Virus record (IMG/VR): IMGVR_UViG_3300009686_000014
Coordinates: 1 to 29,755 of that record
DNA from: a virus
Direction: 5' to 3' (one strand)
Length of the DNA: 29,755 bases
Part shown: positions 1 to 4,894 of the stretch, piece after piece
Layout: each line of letters starts with the position of its first letter
Numbering within the stretch: the stretch's first letter is position 1
Notes under the pieces: generated by a model
Databases searched by the model: none
What the model saw: only the letters and a program-made list of their open reading frames with translations
Told to the model about the DNA's origin: nothing
Position numbers and translations under genes: made by a program

Positions 1-54
1 GAATTAGGTTTTACCTTTCGAGGTTTAGGAGCGGTATATAAATTTGAGCCCTAA
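1..54 (+). CDS. 3' end of an upstream gene (partial)
   Basis: Frame 1 is open from the window edge to a TAA at 52-54 and gives 17 residues ending in YKFEP. The next gene has its own ribosome site and starts about 50 bases later, so this looks like the tail of a + strand gene that begins outside the window. Seventeen residues are too few to assign a function. Confidence 0.5.
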   Translation, partial: ELGFTFRGLGAVYKFEP

Positions 55-59
55 TGAAC

Positions 60-90
60 CCCAAGGACAATTGGGAGTTTATCTTATTTA
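60..90 (+). terminator. weak intrinsic terminator candidate
   Basis: CCCAA (60-64) can pair with TTGGG (71-75) across a 6-base loop, and an interrupted T-rich run follows (78-90). It sits between the partial upstream gene and the next ribosome site. The stem is only 5 bp, so termination may be weak. Confidence 0.35.
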
Positions 91-102
91 AGGAGTGATA
101 TT

Positions 103-345
103 ATGAACAGAAATCAAGCATACTATCGCGAACAGAAGGAACGTGCCGCAAATCGTAAGTACAATATTTTAAAGAAACTTTATGGTGAAGACTCAGCTCA
201 AAACTTTCTTAAAAATGGTAGTAAAAATAGTTTGTCTAAATTAAAAATTCATTGCTCTTGTTGGATGTGTCAAAAAGGGGAACCTTGCACATATAAAAGA
301 AAAGAACTTGCTGACAAACAAGCTCTAGATGAATATGGATTTTGA
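103..345 (+). CDS. small Cys-cluster phage protein, 80 aa
   Basis: The protein has a basic N-terminal half with tyrosines (NRNQAYYREQKERAANRKY) followed by a Cys cluster, HCSCWMCQKGEPC, and a charged tail ending DEYGF. The spacing CxCxxC plus a downstream Cys suggests a small metal-binding knuckle. Similar short basic proteins with a K-x-HCSC-x-xC core are common as unnamed genes in large phages; this is recognition from memory, not a search. The ATG has a good ribosome site (AAGGAGTG, about 90-97). It is the last gene before the tRNA cluster, so a link with RNA is possible but unproven. No catalytic motif is visible. Confidence 0.8.
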   Translation: MNRNQAYYREQKERAANRKYNILKKLYGEDSAQNFLKNGSKNSLSKLKIHCSCWMCQKGEPCTYKRKELADKQALDEYGF

Positions 346-395
346 TAAACTATCGCCAGGGAAATGGCTATAACTCTCCCTGCAAATACACAATA

Positions 396-407
396 GGACT
401 TTAGTCC
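396..407 (+). other. short hairpin upstream of the tRNA cluster
   Basis: GGAC and GTCC pair around TTTA, then GGCGGTTTTC follows. It lies in the 79-base gap between the Cys-cluster gene and tRNA-Asp. A second pairing, AGGGA with TCCCT, is possible at about 358-381. These may be tRNA-precursor processing signals or an attenuator. No sigma-A-type promoter is visible here, so the tRNAs are probably transcribed from upstream. Confidence 0.35.
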
Positions 408-424
408 GGCGGTTTTCTATATAT

Positions 425-501
425 GGTTCAGTAGCTCAGTAGCGTAGAGTGCCGCCCTGTCACGGCGGAGGTCGAGGGTTCGAGTCCCTTCTGGATCGCC
501 A
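425..501 (+). tRNA. tRNA-Asp (GTC)
   Basis: Full cloverleaf. The acceptor stem GGTTCAG pairs with CTGGATC. The anticodon stem CCGCC/GGCGG holds the loop CTGTCAC, giving anticodon GTC. The T arm is GAGGG-TTCGAGT-CCCTT. The discriminator is G, as expected for Asp, and CCA is encoded. The 3' trailer can fold into a hairpin (GGATG...CATCC, about 509-531). Confidence 0.95.
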
Positions 502-529
502 TTGTCCTGGATGTTTGACACCAAACCAT

Positions 530-580
530 CCCGTCTAAGGCAGACGTTAAATCACCCGTCTAAGGCACGACGTTAAATCA
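530..580 (+). repeat. tandem direct repeat, 25 and 26 bp, each holding a small hairpin
   Basis: Two adjacent copies (530-554 and 555-580) share CCCGTCTAAGGC, then a 3' stem arm, then GACGTTAAATCA. They differ by one or two bases. Each contains a hairpin (GTCT with AGAC in the first, GTC with GAC in the second) followed by GTTAAA. The same 'hairpin then GTTAA' layout recurs after other tRNAs in this cluster (702-720, 1004-1024, 1217-1255). Confidence 0.75.
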
Positions 581-623
581 CCCGAGGTCCTCTGTCCTGA
601 GCATGACTAAAACTGCTCCGCGT

Positions 624-698
624 GGATTCGTAGCTCAGTGGTAGAGCAGCCGGCTGTTAACCGGCAGGTCGTAGGTTCAAATCCTACCGTGTCCTCCA
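624..698 (+). tRNA. tRNA-Asn (GTT)
   Basis: The D arm GCTC/GAGC, the anticodon stem GCCGG/CCGGC with loop CTGTTAA (anticodon GTT), and the T arm GTAGG/CCTAC are all perfect. The acceptor stem GGATTCG/CGTGTCC has one U-U mismatch at pair 5-68. CCA is encoded, but the discriminator is U where bacterial tRNA-Asn normally has G. Confidence 0.93.
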
Positions 699-701
699 TT
701 A

Positions 702-720
702 GTCCGAAATGACGATAAAC
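702..720 (+). other. inter-tRNA hairpin with GATAAAC tail
   Basis: GTC and GAC pair around CGAAAT and are followed by GATAAACTA, four bases after the CCA of tRNA-Asn. This is a weaker member of the 'hairpin then GTTAA' family found between the tRNAs. Confidence 0.4.
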
Positions 721-726
721 TAATAC

Positions 727-802
727 GTAGGGTTAGCGAAGTTGGTATCGCGCTAGTGCTGGATACTAGAGATCCTGGGTTCGACCCCCAGACCTTGCAC
801 CA
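727..802 (+). tRNA. tRNA with TGG anticodon (Pro), unusual C33
   Basis: A complete 76-nt cloverleaf with all stems paired: acceptor GTAGGGT/ACCTTGC with two G-U pairs, D stem GCGA/TCGC, anticodon stem CTAGT/ACTAG, T stem CTGGG/CCCAG. Discriminator A and CCA are present. The 7-base anticodon loop reads GCTGGAT, which places TGG at 34-36 and C at position 33 where U is almost universal. Shifting the register to obtain U33 and anticodon GGA breaks the stem, and there is no long Ser variable arm. Pro(TGG) is therefore the best call, with some doubt about identity or activity. Confidence 0.8.
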
Positions 803-826
803 TTTCCCCATAGGCAGTCCTTCACG

Positions 827-868
827 AAGACTCGGCCTACCAGCTGTAGAGATACAGGAGTCTGAGTG
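827..868 (+). other. structured RNA segment between tRNAs, no gene recognised
   Basis: Between tRNA-Pro and tRNA-Ser (803-908) there is no T-arm consensus and no credible ORF. An outer pairing, AGACT with AGTCT, encloses CTGTA-GAGA-TACAG. Further downstream AGGGT can pair with ACCCT (about 883-902). This may be a decayed tRNA or a small noncoding RNA. No known family was recognised. Confidence 0.3.
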
Positions 869-908
869 AGCAGTTTGCAGGGTGTCTGTCCAAAAACCCT
901 CACACTAT

Positions 909-1001
909 GGAGCGTTTGATCCCAGCGGGGCGGGAAACAGTCTTGAAAACTGTCAGTCATTGAGAGGTGACTTGTGAGTTCGAGTCTCACACGCTCCTCC
1001 A
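909..1001 (+). tRNA. tRNA-Ser (TGA)
   Basis: The acceptor GGAGCGT/ACGCTCC pairs perfectly. The anticodon stem ACAGT/ACTGT holds CTTGAAA, giving anticodon TGA. A long class II variable arm (AGTCA...TGACT) is present, as expected for Ser. The T arm is GTGAG-TTCGAGT-CTCAC and CCA is encoded. The discriminator is U rather than the usual G. Confidence 0.94.
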
Positions 1002-1003
1002 GA

Positions 1004-1024
1004 GTCCGAGAGGACGTTAAACTA
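1004..1024 (+). other. inter-tRNA hairpin GTCC-GAGA-GGAC followed by GTTAAACTA
   Basis: A 4-bp stem with a GAGA tetraloop sits just after the CCA of tRNA-Ser and is followed directly by GTTAAACTACCCC. It is the clearest member of the repeated hairpin-GTTAA element in this cluster. Confidence 0.5.
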
Positions 1025-1144
1025 CCCCCTTAGCGCAAGGGATTTACGGATAGACGAAGAGGATACCGTATCTTAAAGGCTCTTACTACTTTCGGTGGAT
1101 GTGGTAATAACCGACGATGGCAGTATCGTAAACTGCCTAATTAT
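1025..1144 (+). other. structured noncoding stretch with an orphan anticodon-arm-like hairpin
   Basis: No ORF or complete tRNA is visible. Several hairpins can form: CCCTT/AAGGG (about 1026-1040), TACGG/CCGTA (about 1046-1071), TTACTAC/GTGGTAA (about 1083-1107), and GGCAGT/ACTGCC (about 1120-1138). The last encloses the 7-base loop ATCGTAA, which has U at the '33' position and would present CGT. It resembles a tRNA anticodon arm but has no T arm before tRNA-Val begins. Confidence 0.4.
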
Positions 1145-1216
1145 GCTCGATTAATTCAGCGGGAGAAGGCTTCCCTTACAAGGAAGAGGTCGTTGGTTCG
1201 AATCCAACATCGAGTA
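1145..1216 (+). tRNA. tRNA-Val (TAC), CCA not encoded
   Basis: The acceptor GCTCGAT/ATCGAGT includes a G1-U72 terminal wobble. The anticodon stem CTTCC/GGAAG holds CTTACAA, giving anticodon TAC. The T arm GTTGG-TTCGAAT-CCAAC is perfect and the discriminator is A. The next bases are GAC, so CCA must be added after transcription, unlike the other tRNAs here. Confidence 0.92.
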
Positions 1217-1255
1217 GACTCCAAATAAGTGCCTTCACGTGGCGGAGTCGTTAAG
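1217..1255 (+). other. trailer hairpin of tRNA-Val with GTTAAG tail
   Basis: GACTCC (1217-1222), directly after the discriminator base, pairs with GGAGTC (1244-1249). GTTAAG follows. It has the same layout as the other inter-tRNA elements (stem, then GTTAA) with a longer loop. Confidence 0.5.
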
Positions 1256-1308
1256 TATTTAATACGAACTGAACTTATGAAAAAAAGAAAGGAGTCGTTT
1301 ATGTTTAT

Positions 1309-1385
1309 GCTCTTGTGATGCAATTGGCAGACATACTGTTTTCAAAAATCAGTAATTGTGGGTTCGAATCCCACCGAGAGCACCA
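1309..1385 (+). tRNA. tRNA-Leu (CAA), short variable arm
   Basis: The acceptor GCTCTTG/CGAGAGC has discriminator A and encoded CCA. The D loop AATTGGCAGAC is typical of bacterial tRNA-Leu. The anticodon stem CTGTT/ATCAG (one U-U mismatch) holds TTCAAAA, giving anticodon CAA. The T arm is GTGGG-TTCGAAT-CCCAC. Only five bases (TAATT) separate the anticodon and T stems, so the long variable arm normal for bacterial tRNA-Leu is missing. The ribosome-like GGAG just upstream (about 1291) seems fortuitous. Confidence 0.85.
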
Positions 1386-1485
1386 TTAGGCGATACCTGT
1401 TGTTCGGGTCCGAAAGGGTACTTCCCCGTAGTTCGTTTGTGAGCTACAAGTGTGAGAAGGCTATGGGAGAAATCGTCTTTATTAT
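1386..1485 (+). other. structured noncoding spacer between two Leu tRNAs
   Basis: No gene is recognised. It contains a strong hairpin, GTAGTTC/GAGCTAC with loop GTTTGT (about 1429-1448), and a possible TACC/GGTA pairing around 1395-1421. The function is unknown; it could be a decayed tRNA or a small RNA. Confidence 0.35.
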
Positions 1486-1562
1486 GCTCTCGTATCCCAA
1501 CTGGCAGAGGAGCTGGTCTTAGAAACCAGATGTTGTGGGTTCAACTCCCACCGAGAGTACCA
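1486..1562 (+). tRNA. tRNA-Leu (TAG), short variable arm
   Basis: The acceptor GCTCTCG/CGAGAGT has a G1-U72 terminal wobble. Discriminator A and CCA are encoded. The D arm TCC/GGA carries a Leu-like loop (CAACTGGCAGA). The anticodon stem CTGGT/ACCAG is perfect, with loop CTTAGAA and anticodon TAG, which reads CUA rather than a stop codon. The variable region is only ATGTT. Its acceptor and T arms are nearly identical to those of tRNA-Leu(CAA) at 1309, suggesting duplication. Confidence 0.87.
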
Positions 1563-1594
1563 TTATTCAAAAAAGAGAAAAGGAGTGGAGTGTT

Positions 1595-1987
1595 ATTAAT
1601 ATCTATGCACGAGAAGGAGATCAAGTTAAGGTTACTCAAGAGACCGCTTTGTGTGGTTACACCAGTGACAAAGAGCAGGTTGCGAAACTTTTAGAAATTG
1701 AAAAAATCTATACCGTAGACTATACTAATGTAGGCGGATCACATACTGATGTTTATTTAGAGGAATTCCCTTCTGAAAGTTTCAATAGTGTTAACTTTGT
1801 TGATGTTAAAGAACCTTTGGAAGCAAATCTCAGAGTTCTTCTATTGGGTTGTCATGATTCTACTCTTGTTGAAATTGGAGCAACTCCAGAGCAAATAGAG
1901 TTCTTAACAGAGTTGTCCGAGAAAATTAATGAGACATCTACTCTTAGCTGTATGCCTAAACTTCATATTAAAATAATTGAGGAGTAA
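1595..1987 (+). CDS. small phage protein, ~130 aa, probable non-ATG start
   Basis: The frame is open from inside tRNA-Leu(TAG), but the first in-frame ATG (1535) lies in the tRNA T arm, so it is unlikely to be the start. A ribosome site AGGAG (1581-1585) is followed nine bases later by ATT (1595), a rare but known start codon; no ATG, GTG or TTG occurs at a suitable distance. From there the protein begins INIYAREGDQVKV. It continues with the pattern IYTVDYTNVGGSHTDVYL and EEFPSESFNSVNF, which I recognise from many short uncharacterised phage proteins. There are no catalytic residues or membrane segments. It is embedded in the tRNA cluster and probably co-transcribed with it. Confidence 0.75.
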   Translation: MNIYAREGDQVKVTQETALCGYTSDKEQVAKLLEIEKIYTVDYTNVGGSHTDVYLEEFPSESFNSVNFVDVKEPLEANLRVLLLGCHDSTLVEIGATPEQIEFLTELSEKINETSTLSCMPKLHIKIIEE

Positions 1988-2063
1988 CCCTCCGGGGCCT
2001 TGTGGAGAATACCCACAGCATGGTGTAGCTAGAGCACCCGACTCTTGCGAGAGTCGTCTTTAT
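1988..2063 (+). pseudogene. tRNA 5'-half remnant (D arm plus anticodon arm)
   Basis: About 2020-2036 forms a D-arm-like hairpin (GGTG-TAGCTAGAG-CACC). It is followed by an anticodon-arm-like hairpin, CGACTC/GAGTCG around TTGCGA (about 2039-2056). No T arm or acceptor 3' strand follows before tRNA-Leu(TAA) starts. The D-arm sequence resembles an ordinary bacterial tRNA such as Ala, with TGC in the loop, but the loop is not a standard 7 bases. A further hairpin, TGTGG/CCACA, lies upstream (about 2002-2018). Confidence 0.45.
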
Positions 2064-2139
2064 GGGTTAGTAGACCAACGGCAGAGTCATCCGGTTTAAG
2101 CCCGGTCCAGTAAGGGTTCGAATCCCTTCTAACCTACCA
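2064..2139 (+). tRNA. tRNA-Leu (TAA), short variable arm
   Basis: The acceptor GGGTTAG/CTAACCT has a G1-U72 wobble, with discriminator A and encoded CCA. The D stem is GAC/GTC. The anticodon stem TCCGG/CCGGT has a U-U first pair, and the loop TTTAAGC gives anticodon TAA with G37. The T arm is AAGGG-TTCGAAT-CCCTT. The variable region is about five bases, again lacking the class II arm expected for Leu. UUA is a frequent codon in this AT-rich genome, so such a tRNA would be useful. Confidence 0.85.
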
Positions 2140-2168
2140 TTACCTAATATACCCAAAAGGAGATCAAC

Positions 2169-2444
2169 ATGAAGAAAAACATTGAAAGAAAAGTAGAACT
2201 TGGTTTTAGATTTAGCGACATTATCTCAAAAGAAGAGCAGTTGATTATGAAAATGGCGGTTTCCAATAAGCAGTATGATCTCAACAAGTCCGAGTTTGAG
2301 GCGGGTAAAAGACTCCATAGAATGTCTAGCCCTATGTCCAAAGCGGGTCTGAGAGTTGTTGCTAATGTAACCAAACAGACTTGGATTGACCAGAAGGGCA
2401 AACCCGTAGACTGTGCCAAGGATATGGCGAGACTTAGAGATTAA
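2169..2444 (+). CDS. hypothetical protein, 91 aa
   Basis: A basic, mostly helical small protein with no recognised domain, Cys cluster or membrane segment. The start ATG follows AAAAGGAGATCAAC, a good ribosome site with 8-base spacing. It is the last gene of the tRNA-cluster transcript: it begins 30 bases after tRNA-Leu(TAA) and is closed by the terminator at 2449-2472. The overlapping minus-strand frames have no ribosome site. Function unknown. Confidence 0.8.
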   Translation: MKKNIERKVELGFRFSDIISKEEQLIMKMAVSNKQYDLNKSEFEAGKRLHRMSSPMSKAGLRVVANVTKQTWIDQKGKPVDCAKDMARLRD

Positions 2445-2448
2445 AGGA

Positions 2449-2472
2449 AAGGTGGTTCGCCACCTTATTTTT
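2449..2472 (+). terminator. intrinsic terminator
   Basis: AAGGTGG-TTCG-CCACCTT, a 7-bp stem with a stable UUCG-type loop, is followed by ATTTTTA. It ends the tRNA-cluster operon just after the stop at 2444 and precedes the next promoter. Confidence 0.85.
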
Positions 2473-2545
2473 ATAACCACAATTGTCTGAAAATTCGCCG
2501 ACCACCAAAGTTATATAGAAGTGATATAAAAACCTTTTTGAATAT

Positions 2546-2574
2546 TTGACGCAGGCCTGAATTTATGGTATAAT
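2546..2574 (+). promoter_or_regulatory. sigma-A-type promoter P1
   Basis: TTGACG (2546-2551), 17 bp, then TATAAT (2569-2574) with an extended TG motif (ATGGTATAAT) and TTATAAG downstream. It drives the small-gene operon from 2608 towards 5554. Confidence 0.92.
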
Positions 2575-2607
2575 TAGTTATAAGAGAAAATAAAGGAGAG
2601 ATGAATA

Positions 2608-2910
2608 ATGAGAATGGAAGTAATATATGAACTTCAAAGTCGAGGAATAAGACAAGTTACCGGTTGCATACGGCCTTTTTCTGGAGAATACGCTTATTGG
2701 ATAGAAGCTACCACTACTAATGTTGAATTTAAAGATGTCCCTTCTGGATACTCATCTACGGCAGCCTCCGTTCCAGGTATTGAAGAAATTAAGAAAATGA
2801 AGAAAGAAGCAAAAGAAGCCTTAGTTTTGAATATATTAAAAGAAAAGGAACGCAGAATCAGAATCCAAACAGTTGAAGAAATCTTAGCACCCGATATAAT
2901 CGAGATATAA
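2608..2910 (+). CDS. hypothetical protein, 100 aa (paralogue of 3358-3642)
   Basis: The first gene after promoter P1, with AAAGGAGAG upstream. The protein has a beta-type front (CIRPFSGEYAYWIEATTTN), a Ser/Ala-rich linker and a charged helical tail (KKMKKEAKEAL). The YWIEA core followed later by K-x-EAK-x-x-L matches the layout of the 94-aa protein at 3358, so the two look like diverged duplicates. No enzyme motif is visible and the function is unknown. Confidence 0.8.
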   Translation: MRMEVIYELQSRGIRQVTGCIRPFSGEYAYWIEATTTNVEFKDVPSGYSSTAASVPGIEEIKKMKKEAKEALVLNILKEKERRIRIQTVEEILAPDIIEI

Positions 2911-2926
2911 GAAAGGAGACTAACTA

Positions 2927-3097
2927 ATGGGAAAGAGAAAGAAGAAAGAAAAAGTAATACACCTTGGAACCATTAGCGTTCTATCTCAAATTAAGGCATC
3001 TCAGCCTTGGTTAGGGAACGAAAGAAGTGCTACACACGGTTCTAAAAAGGATTATAAACGCAAAGACAAACACCCCAAGAGAGATCTGTGGGGTTAA
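2927..3097 (+). CDS. small basic phage protein, 56 aa
   Basis: The ATG is preceded by GAAAGGAGAC at 2911-2920. The product starts MGKRKKKEK and ends with NERSATHGSKKDYKRKDKHP and then KRDLWG. The Lys/Arg-rich 'G-SKK-DY-KRK-KH' tail is a pattern I recall in many very small phage proteins of unknown role. Over 30% basic residues suggests nucleic-acid binding, which is inference. It lies between 2608-2910 and 3138-3344 with normal operon spacing. Confidence 0.75.
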   Translation: MGKRKKKEKVIHLGTISVLSQIKASQPWLGNERSATHGSKKDYKRKDKHPKRDLWG

Positions 3098-3137
3098 TTG
3101 TCTTGCGTATTTTTTTTGCGTAAAGGAGGATATAAAA

Positions 3138-3344
3138 ATGAGAGATTTAAGTAAGTTTCATGGGCATAGAAATGGAAATCAATTTACAAAAGTAGAGGGT
3201 AATACAATTTATATAATGGAAGATATAATAAAGAAAGGTTTTTTTAAAGATAAAAAAGATACTATAATTATTTCTTTTTTTATTACAGTATTTGCTTCAG
3301 ACAGTTCTATTGAAGAGTGGTTAGCTGGGTTTAATTTAAATTAG
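3138..3344 (+). CDS. hypothetical protein, 68 aa
   Basis: A longer frame runs upstream, but the ATG at 3138 has the only good ribosome site (AAAGGAGGATATAAAA). The protein begins MRDLSKFHGHRNGNQFTKVEGN and contains a hydrophobic stretch, TIIISFFITVFA, that could be a short membrane segment or a buried strand. The region is very AT-rich, and the T-run just upstream (about 3109-3117) might weaken transcription. No family recognised. Confidence 0.65.
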   Translation: MRDLSKFHGHRNGNQFTKVEGNTIYIMEDIIKKGFFKDKKDTIIISFFITVFASDSSIEEWLAGFNLN

Positions 3345-3357
3345 GGAGGATATAATA

Positions 3358-3642
3358 ATGAAAGTAAAGTTTAAATATTGTATACAGAAAGATGAAATAA
3401 AGGGCCAGGTAGACCTTATGGTATATTCCCAATACTGGGTTGAGGCATCGTGTAAAGTTAATGATCAGATTCTAGTAGCAAACTCTACTATTACCCCGAC
3501 AAAAATGTCCCCAACTCGTGCTAAAAGTTACAAAGAAGAAGCTAAGCGAAAACTGATTGAGAAAATTAATAACCAAACATTCGAAGATGAGTATATAAAA
3601 CAAATAGACAGAATCCTGGGGGAGGAAGAGGTTGAGATATGA
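3358..3642 (+). CDS. hypothetical protein, 94 aa (paralogue of 2608-2910)
   Basis: The ribosome site is GGGAGGATATAATA. The protein has the core SQYWVEASCKVNDQILVANS, then a basic helical segment (KSYKEEAKRKLIEKI) and an acidic C terminus (LGEEEVEI). It resembles the 2608 protein in the YW-V/I-EA core, the EAK-L-I helix and the terminal EI. Its stop overlaps the next start (ATGA), so the two are translationally coupled. No known function. Confidence 0.8.
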   Translation: MKVKFKYCIQKDEIKGQVDLMVYSQYWVEASCKVNDQILVANSTITPTKMSPTRAKSYKEEAKRKLIEKINNQTFEDEYIKQIDRILGEEEVEI

Positions 3643-4289
3643 AGCCAAAAAGAAGAATAACATCTATATATAACAAACTATTAAAAGCAGAGCAGACGGA
3701 GGAAACTTTGTTAGTTCTGCAGATTCTTGGGTGGGTATTAGAGGATAATGATTTAGACTTCGAAGATATCGTATCAGGTATCAAAGAGCCGGCGCCTAGA
3801 CTATCCACAGACCTTTTCGCGTATGATACAGTACAAATGGTTTGGGCTATGAAGAATCCCTATAACCATGAACAAGTGTTCATTGTGGATCGAGTGCCTG
3901 ATTATACACCTAAGAGTTGGTGGGAGTTAATAGATATAAATGAAATACAAGAAGAGATTATTGTAGAAGTAGATTATCTTAAGGTGCGCGATCATCTAAA
4001 AGGGGATAGTATCTCATGGGTTGAAATTCCCTGGTGTTTCCAAAAATATAGAGAATTCTTTAGGAAACAGCTTGAAGCTGAAACCTATCTATCCAAGTTT
4101 TTTACAATAGATTATCACGACAGGTGGGAAGTAACTGCTATAGAACGGCGAGCCTTTCAGCAGCGCACAAATTGCAACTCGAAAGCTCTTCGAGAGAAAC
4201 TTGAAGCAGAATACAACGCTGACTGGATCTATACTTACAAAAACAAAGGAGAACGAATATGGGTAATGAGAAAGCGTCCAATAGAATAA
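3639..4289 (+). CDS. hypothetical protein, 216 aa
   Basis: A medium-sized, acidic, tryptophan- and tyrosine-rich protein. It starts MKPKRRITSIYNKLL through the ATGA overlap with the previous gene. The middle contains PDYTPKSWWELIDIN and the C-terminal third is charged and helical (SKALREKLEAEYNADWIYTY). No transmembrane helix, Cys cluster or nucleotide-binding motif is visible. Its last 31 bases overlap the guanylate-kinase-like gene, whose ribosome site (AAAGGAG, about 4245-4251) lies inside this frame, so the two are probably made together. Function not recognised. Confidence 0.8.
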   Translation: MKPKRRITSIYNKLLKAEQTEETLLVLQILGWVLEDNDLDFEDIVSGIKEPAPRLSTDLFAYDTVQMVWAMKNPYNHEQVFIVDRVPDYTPKSWWELIDINEIQEEIIVEVDYLKVRDHLKGDSISWVEIPWCFQKYREFFRKQLEAETYLSKFFTIDYHDRWEVTAIERRAFQQRTNCNSKALREKLEAEYNADWIYTYKNKGERIWVMRKRPIE

Positions 4290-4849
4290 TCGTCCTAGTT
4301 GGACGTTCAGCCGCGGGTAAAGATAGTGTGGCTAGCGCCCTTAGTCAGAGACATCCAGAACTACACCGAGCAATTTCCACAACTTCTAGACCGATTAGAA
4401 GCGGCGAACAGAATGGTCTTGACTACTACTTTATTTCCAAAGAAAAATTCGCAGAAAAAAGTATGCAAGGAAAATTTTGGGATGAAGTTGTTTATCACGC
4501 ATATAAGGATAATAAACTTGAAGATTGGTATTATGGTTTAGAAAAAGATAAAAACAATCTTCTTAAAGATAATTTTATTATCGCGTGTGATCTACCTCGA
4601 TTAAGGCAATTAAAAGCCAGATTGGGAGATAGAGTAGTGTCAATTTATATAGATACTCCCACAGAACAAAGGAGACTAAGAGCAGTAGCTCGAGAAAAAA
4701 AATTCAATATAGTCGAATGGGAGAGAAGAGTATCAGATGAAAATTATGTATTCAAAGGTATCGAGAAGGAAGTTGATTATATTGTCAAAAACGATATTTT
4801 AGAAGAGTGTTTAAAACAAGTAGAAAATATTTATAAGTGGCACGCATAA
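4259..4849 (+). CDS. guanylate kinase-like (d)NMP kinase, 196 aa
   Basis: This looks like a cytoplasmic nucleoside-monophosphate kinase that phosphorylates GMP or dGMP, supplying nucleotides for phage DNA synthesis. The P-loop is GRSAAGKDS at residues 15-23. The guanylate-kinase signature STTSRPIRSGEQNGLDYYFI follows at about 41-60, including the Arg, Glu and Tyr positions that bind GMP in this family. The length matches bacterial Gmk (about 200 aa). The P-loop has GKDS where cellular Gmk usually has GKST, a form common in phage dNMP kinases, so dGMP or broader specificity is possible. It overlaps the preceding gene by 31 bases. Confidence 0.88.
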   Translation: MGNEKASNRIIVLVGRSAAGKDSVASALSQRHPELHRAISTTSRPIRSGEQNGLDYYFISKEKFAEKSMQGKFWDEVVYHAYKDNKLEDWYYGLEKDKNNLLKDNFIIACDLPRLRQLKARLGDRVVSIYIDTPTEQRRLRAVAREKKFNIVEWERRVSDENYVFKGIEKEVDYIVKNDILEECLKQVENIYKWHA

Positions 4850-4894
4850 TATTGAATCAGATACCACAAATTTACTTAAATAAAGGAGTGGCGT

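Noticed and set aside
766-990. Minus-strand ORF across tRNA-Pro and tRNA-Ser
   Set aside because: It lies over two clear tRNA genes and has no ribosome site.
1270-1320. 13-codon ORF with a GGAG site before tRNA-Leu(CAA)
   Set aside because: It ends inside the tRNA and would clash with tRNA folding; the ribosome-like site can be explained as part of the tRNA precursor.
1452-1694. ORF of 80 aa overlapping tRNA-Leu(TAG)
   Set aside because: It spans the whole tRNA and overlaps the better supported frame 1595-1987, and it has no ribosome site.
1309-2139. Stop-codon suppressor tRNAs
   Set aside because: Anticodons in the best stem register are CAA, TAG and TAA, which read UUG, CUA and UUA. None reads a stop codon, and genes here use TAA, TAG and TGA as normal stops.
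3027-3137. Upstream ATG for the 68-aa protein at 3138
   Set aside because: It would overlap the 56-aa basic protein gene and lacks a ribosome site; the ATG at 3138 follows AAAGGAGGATATAAAA.
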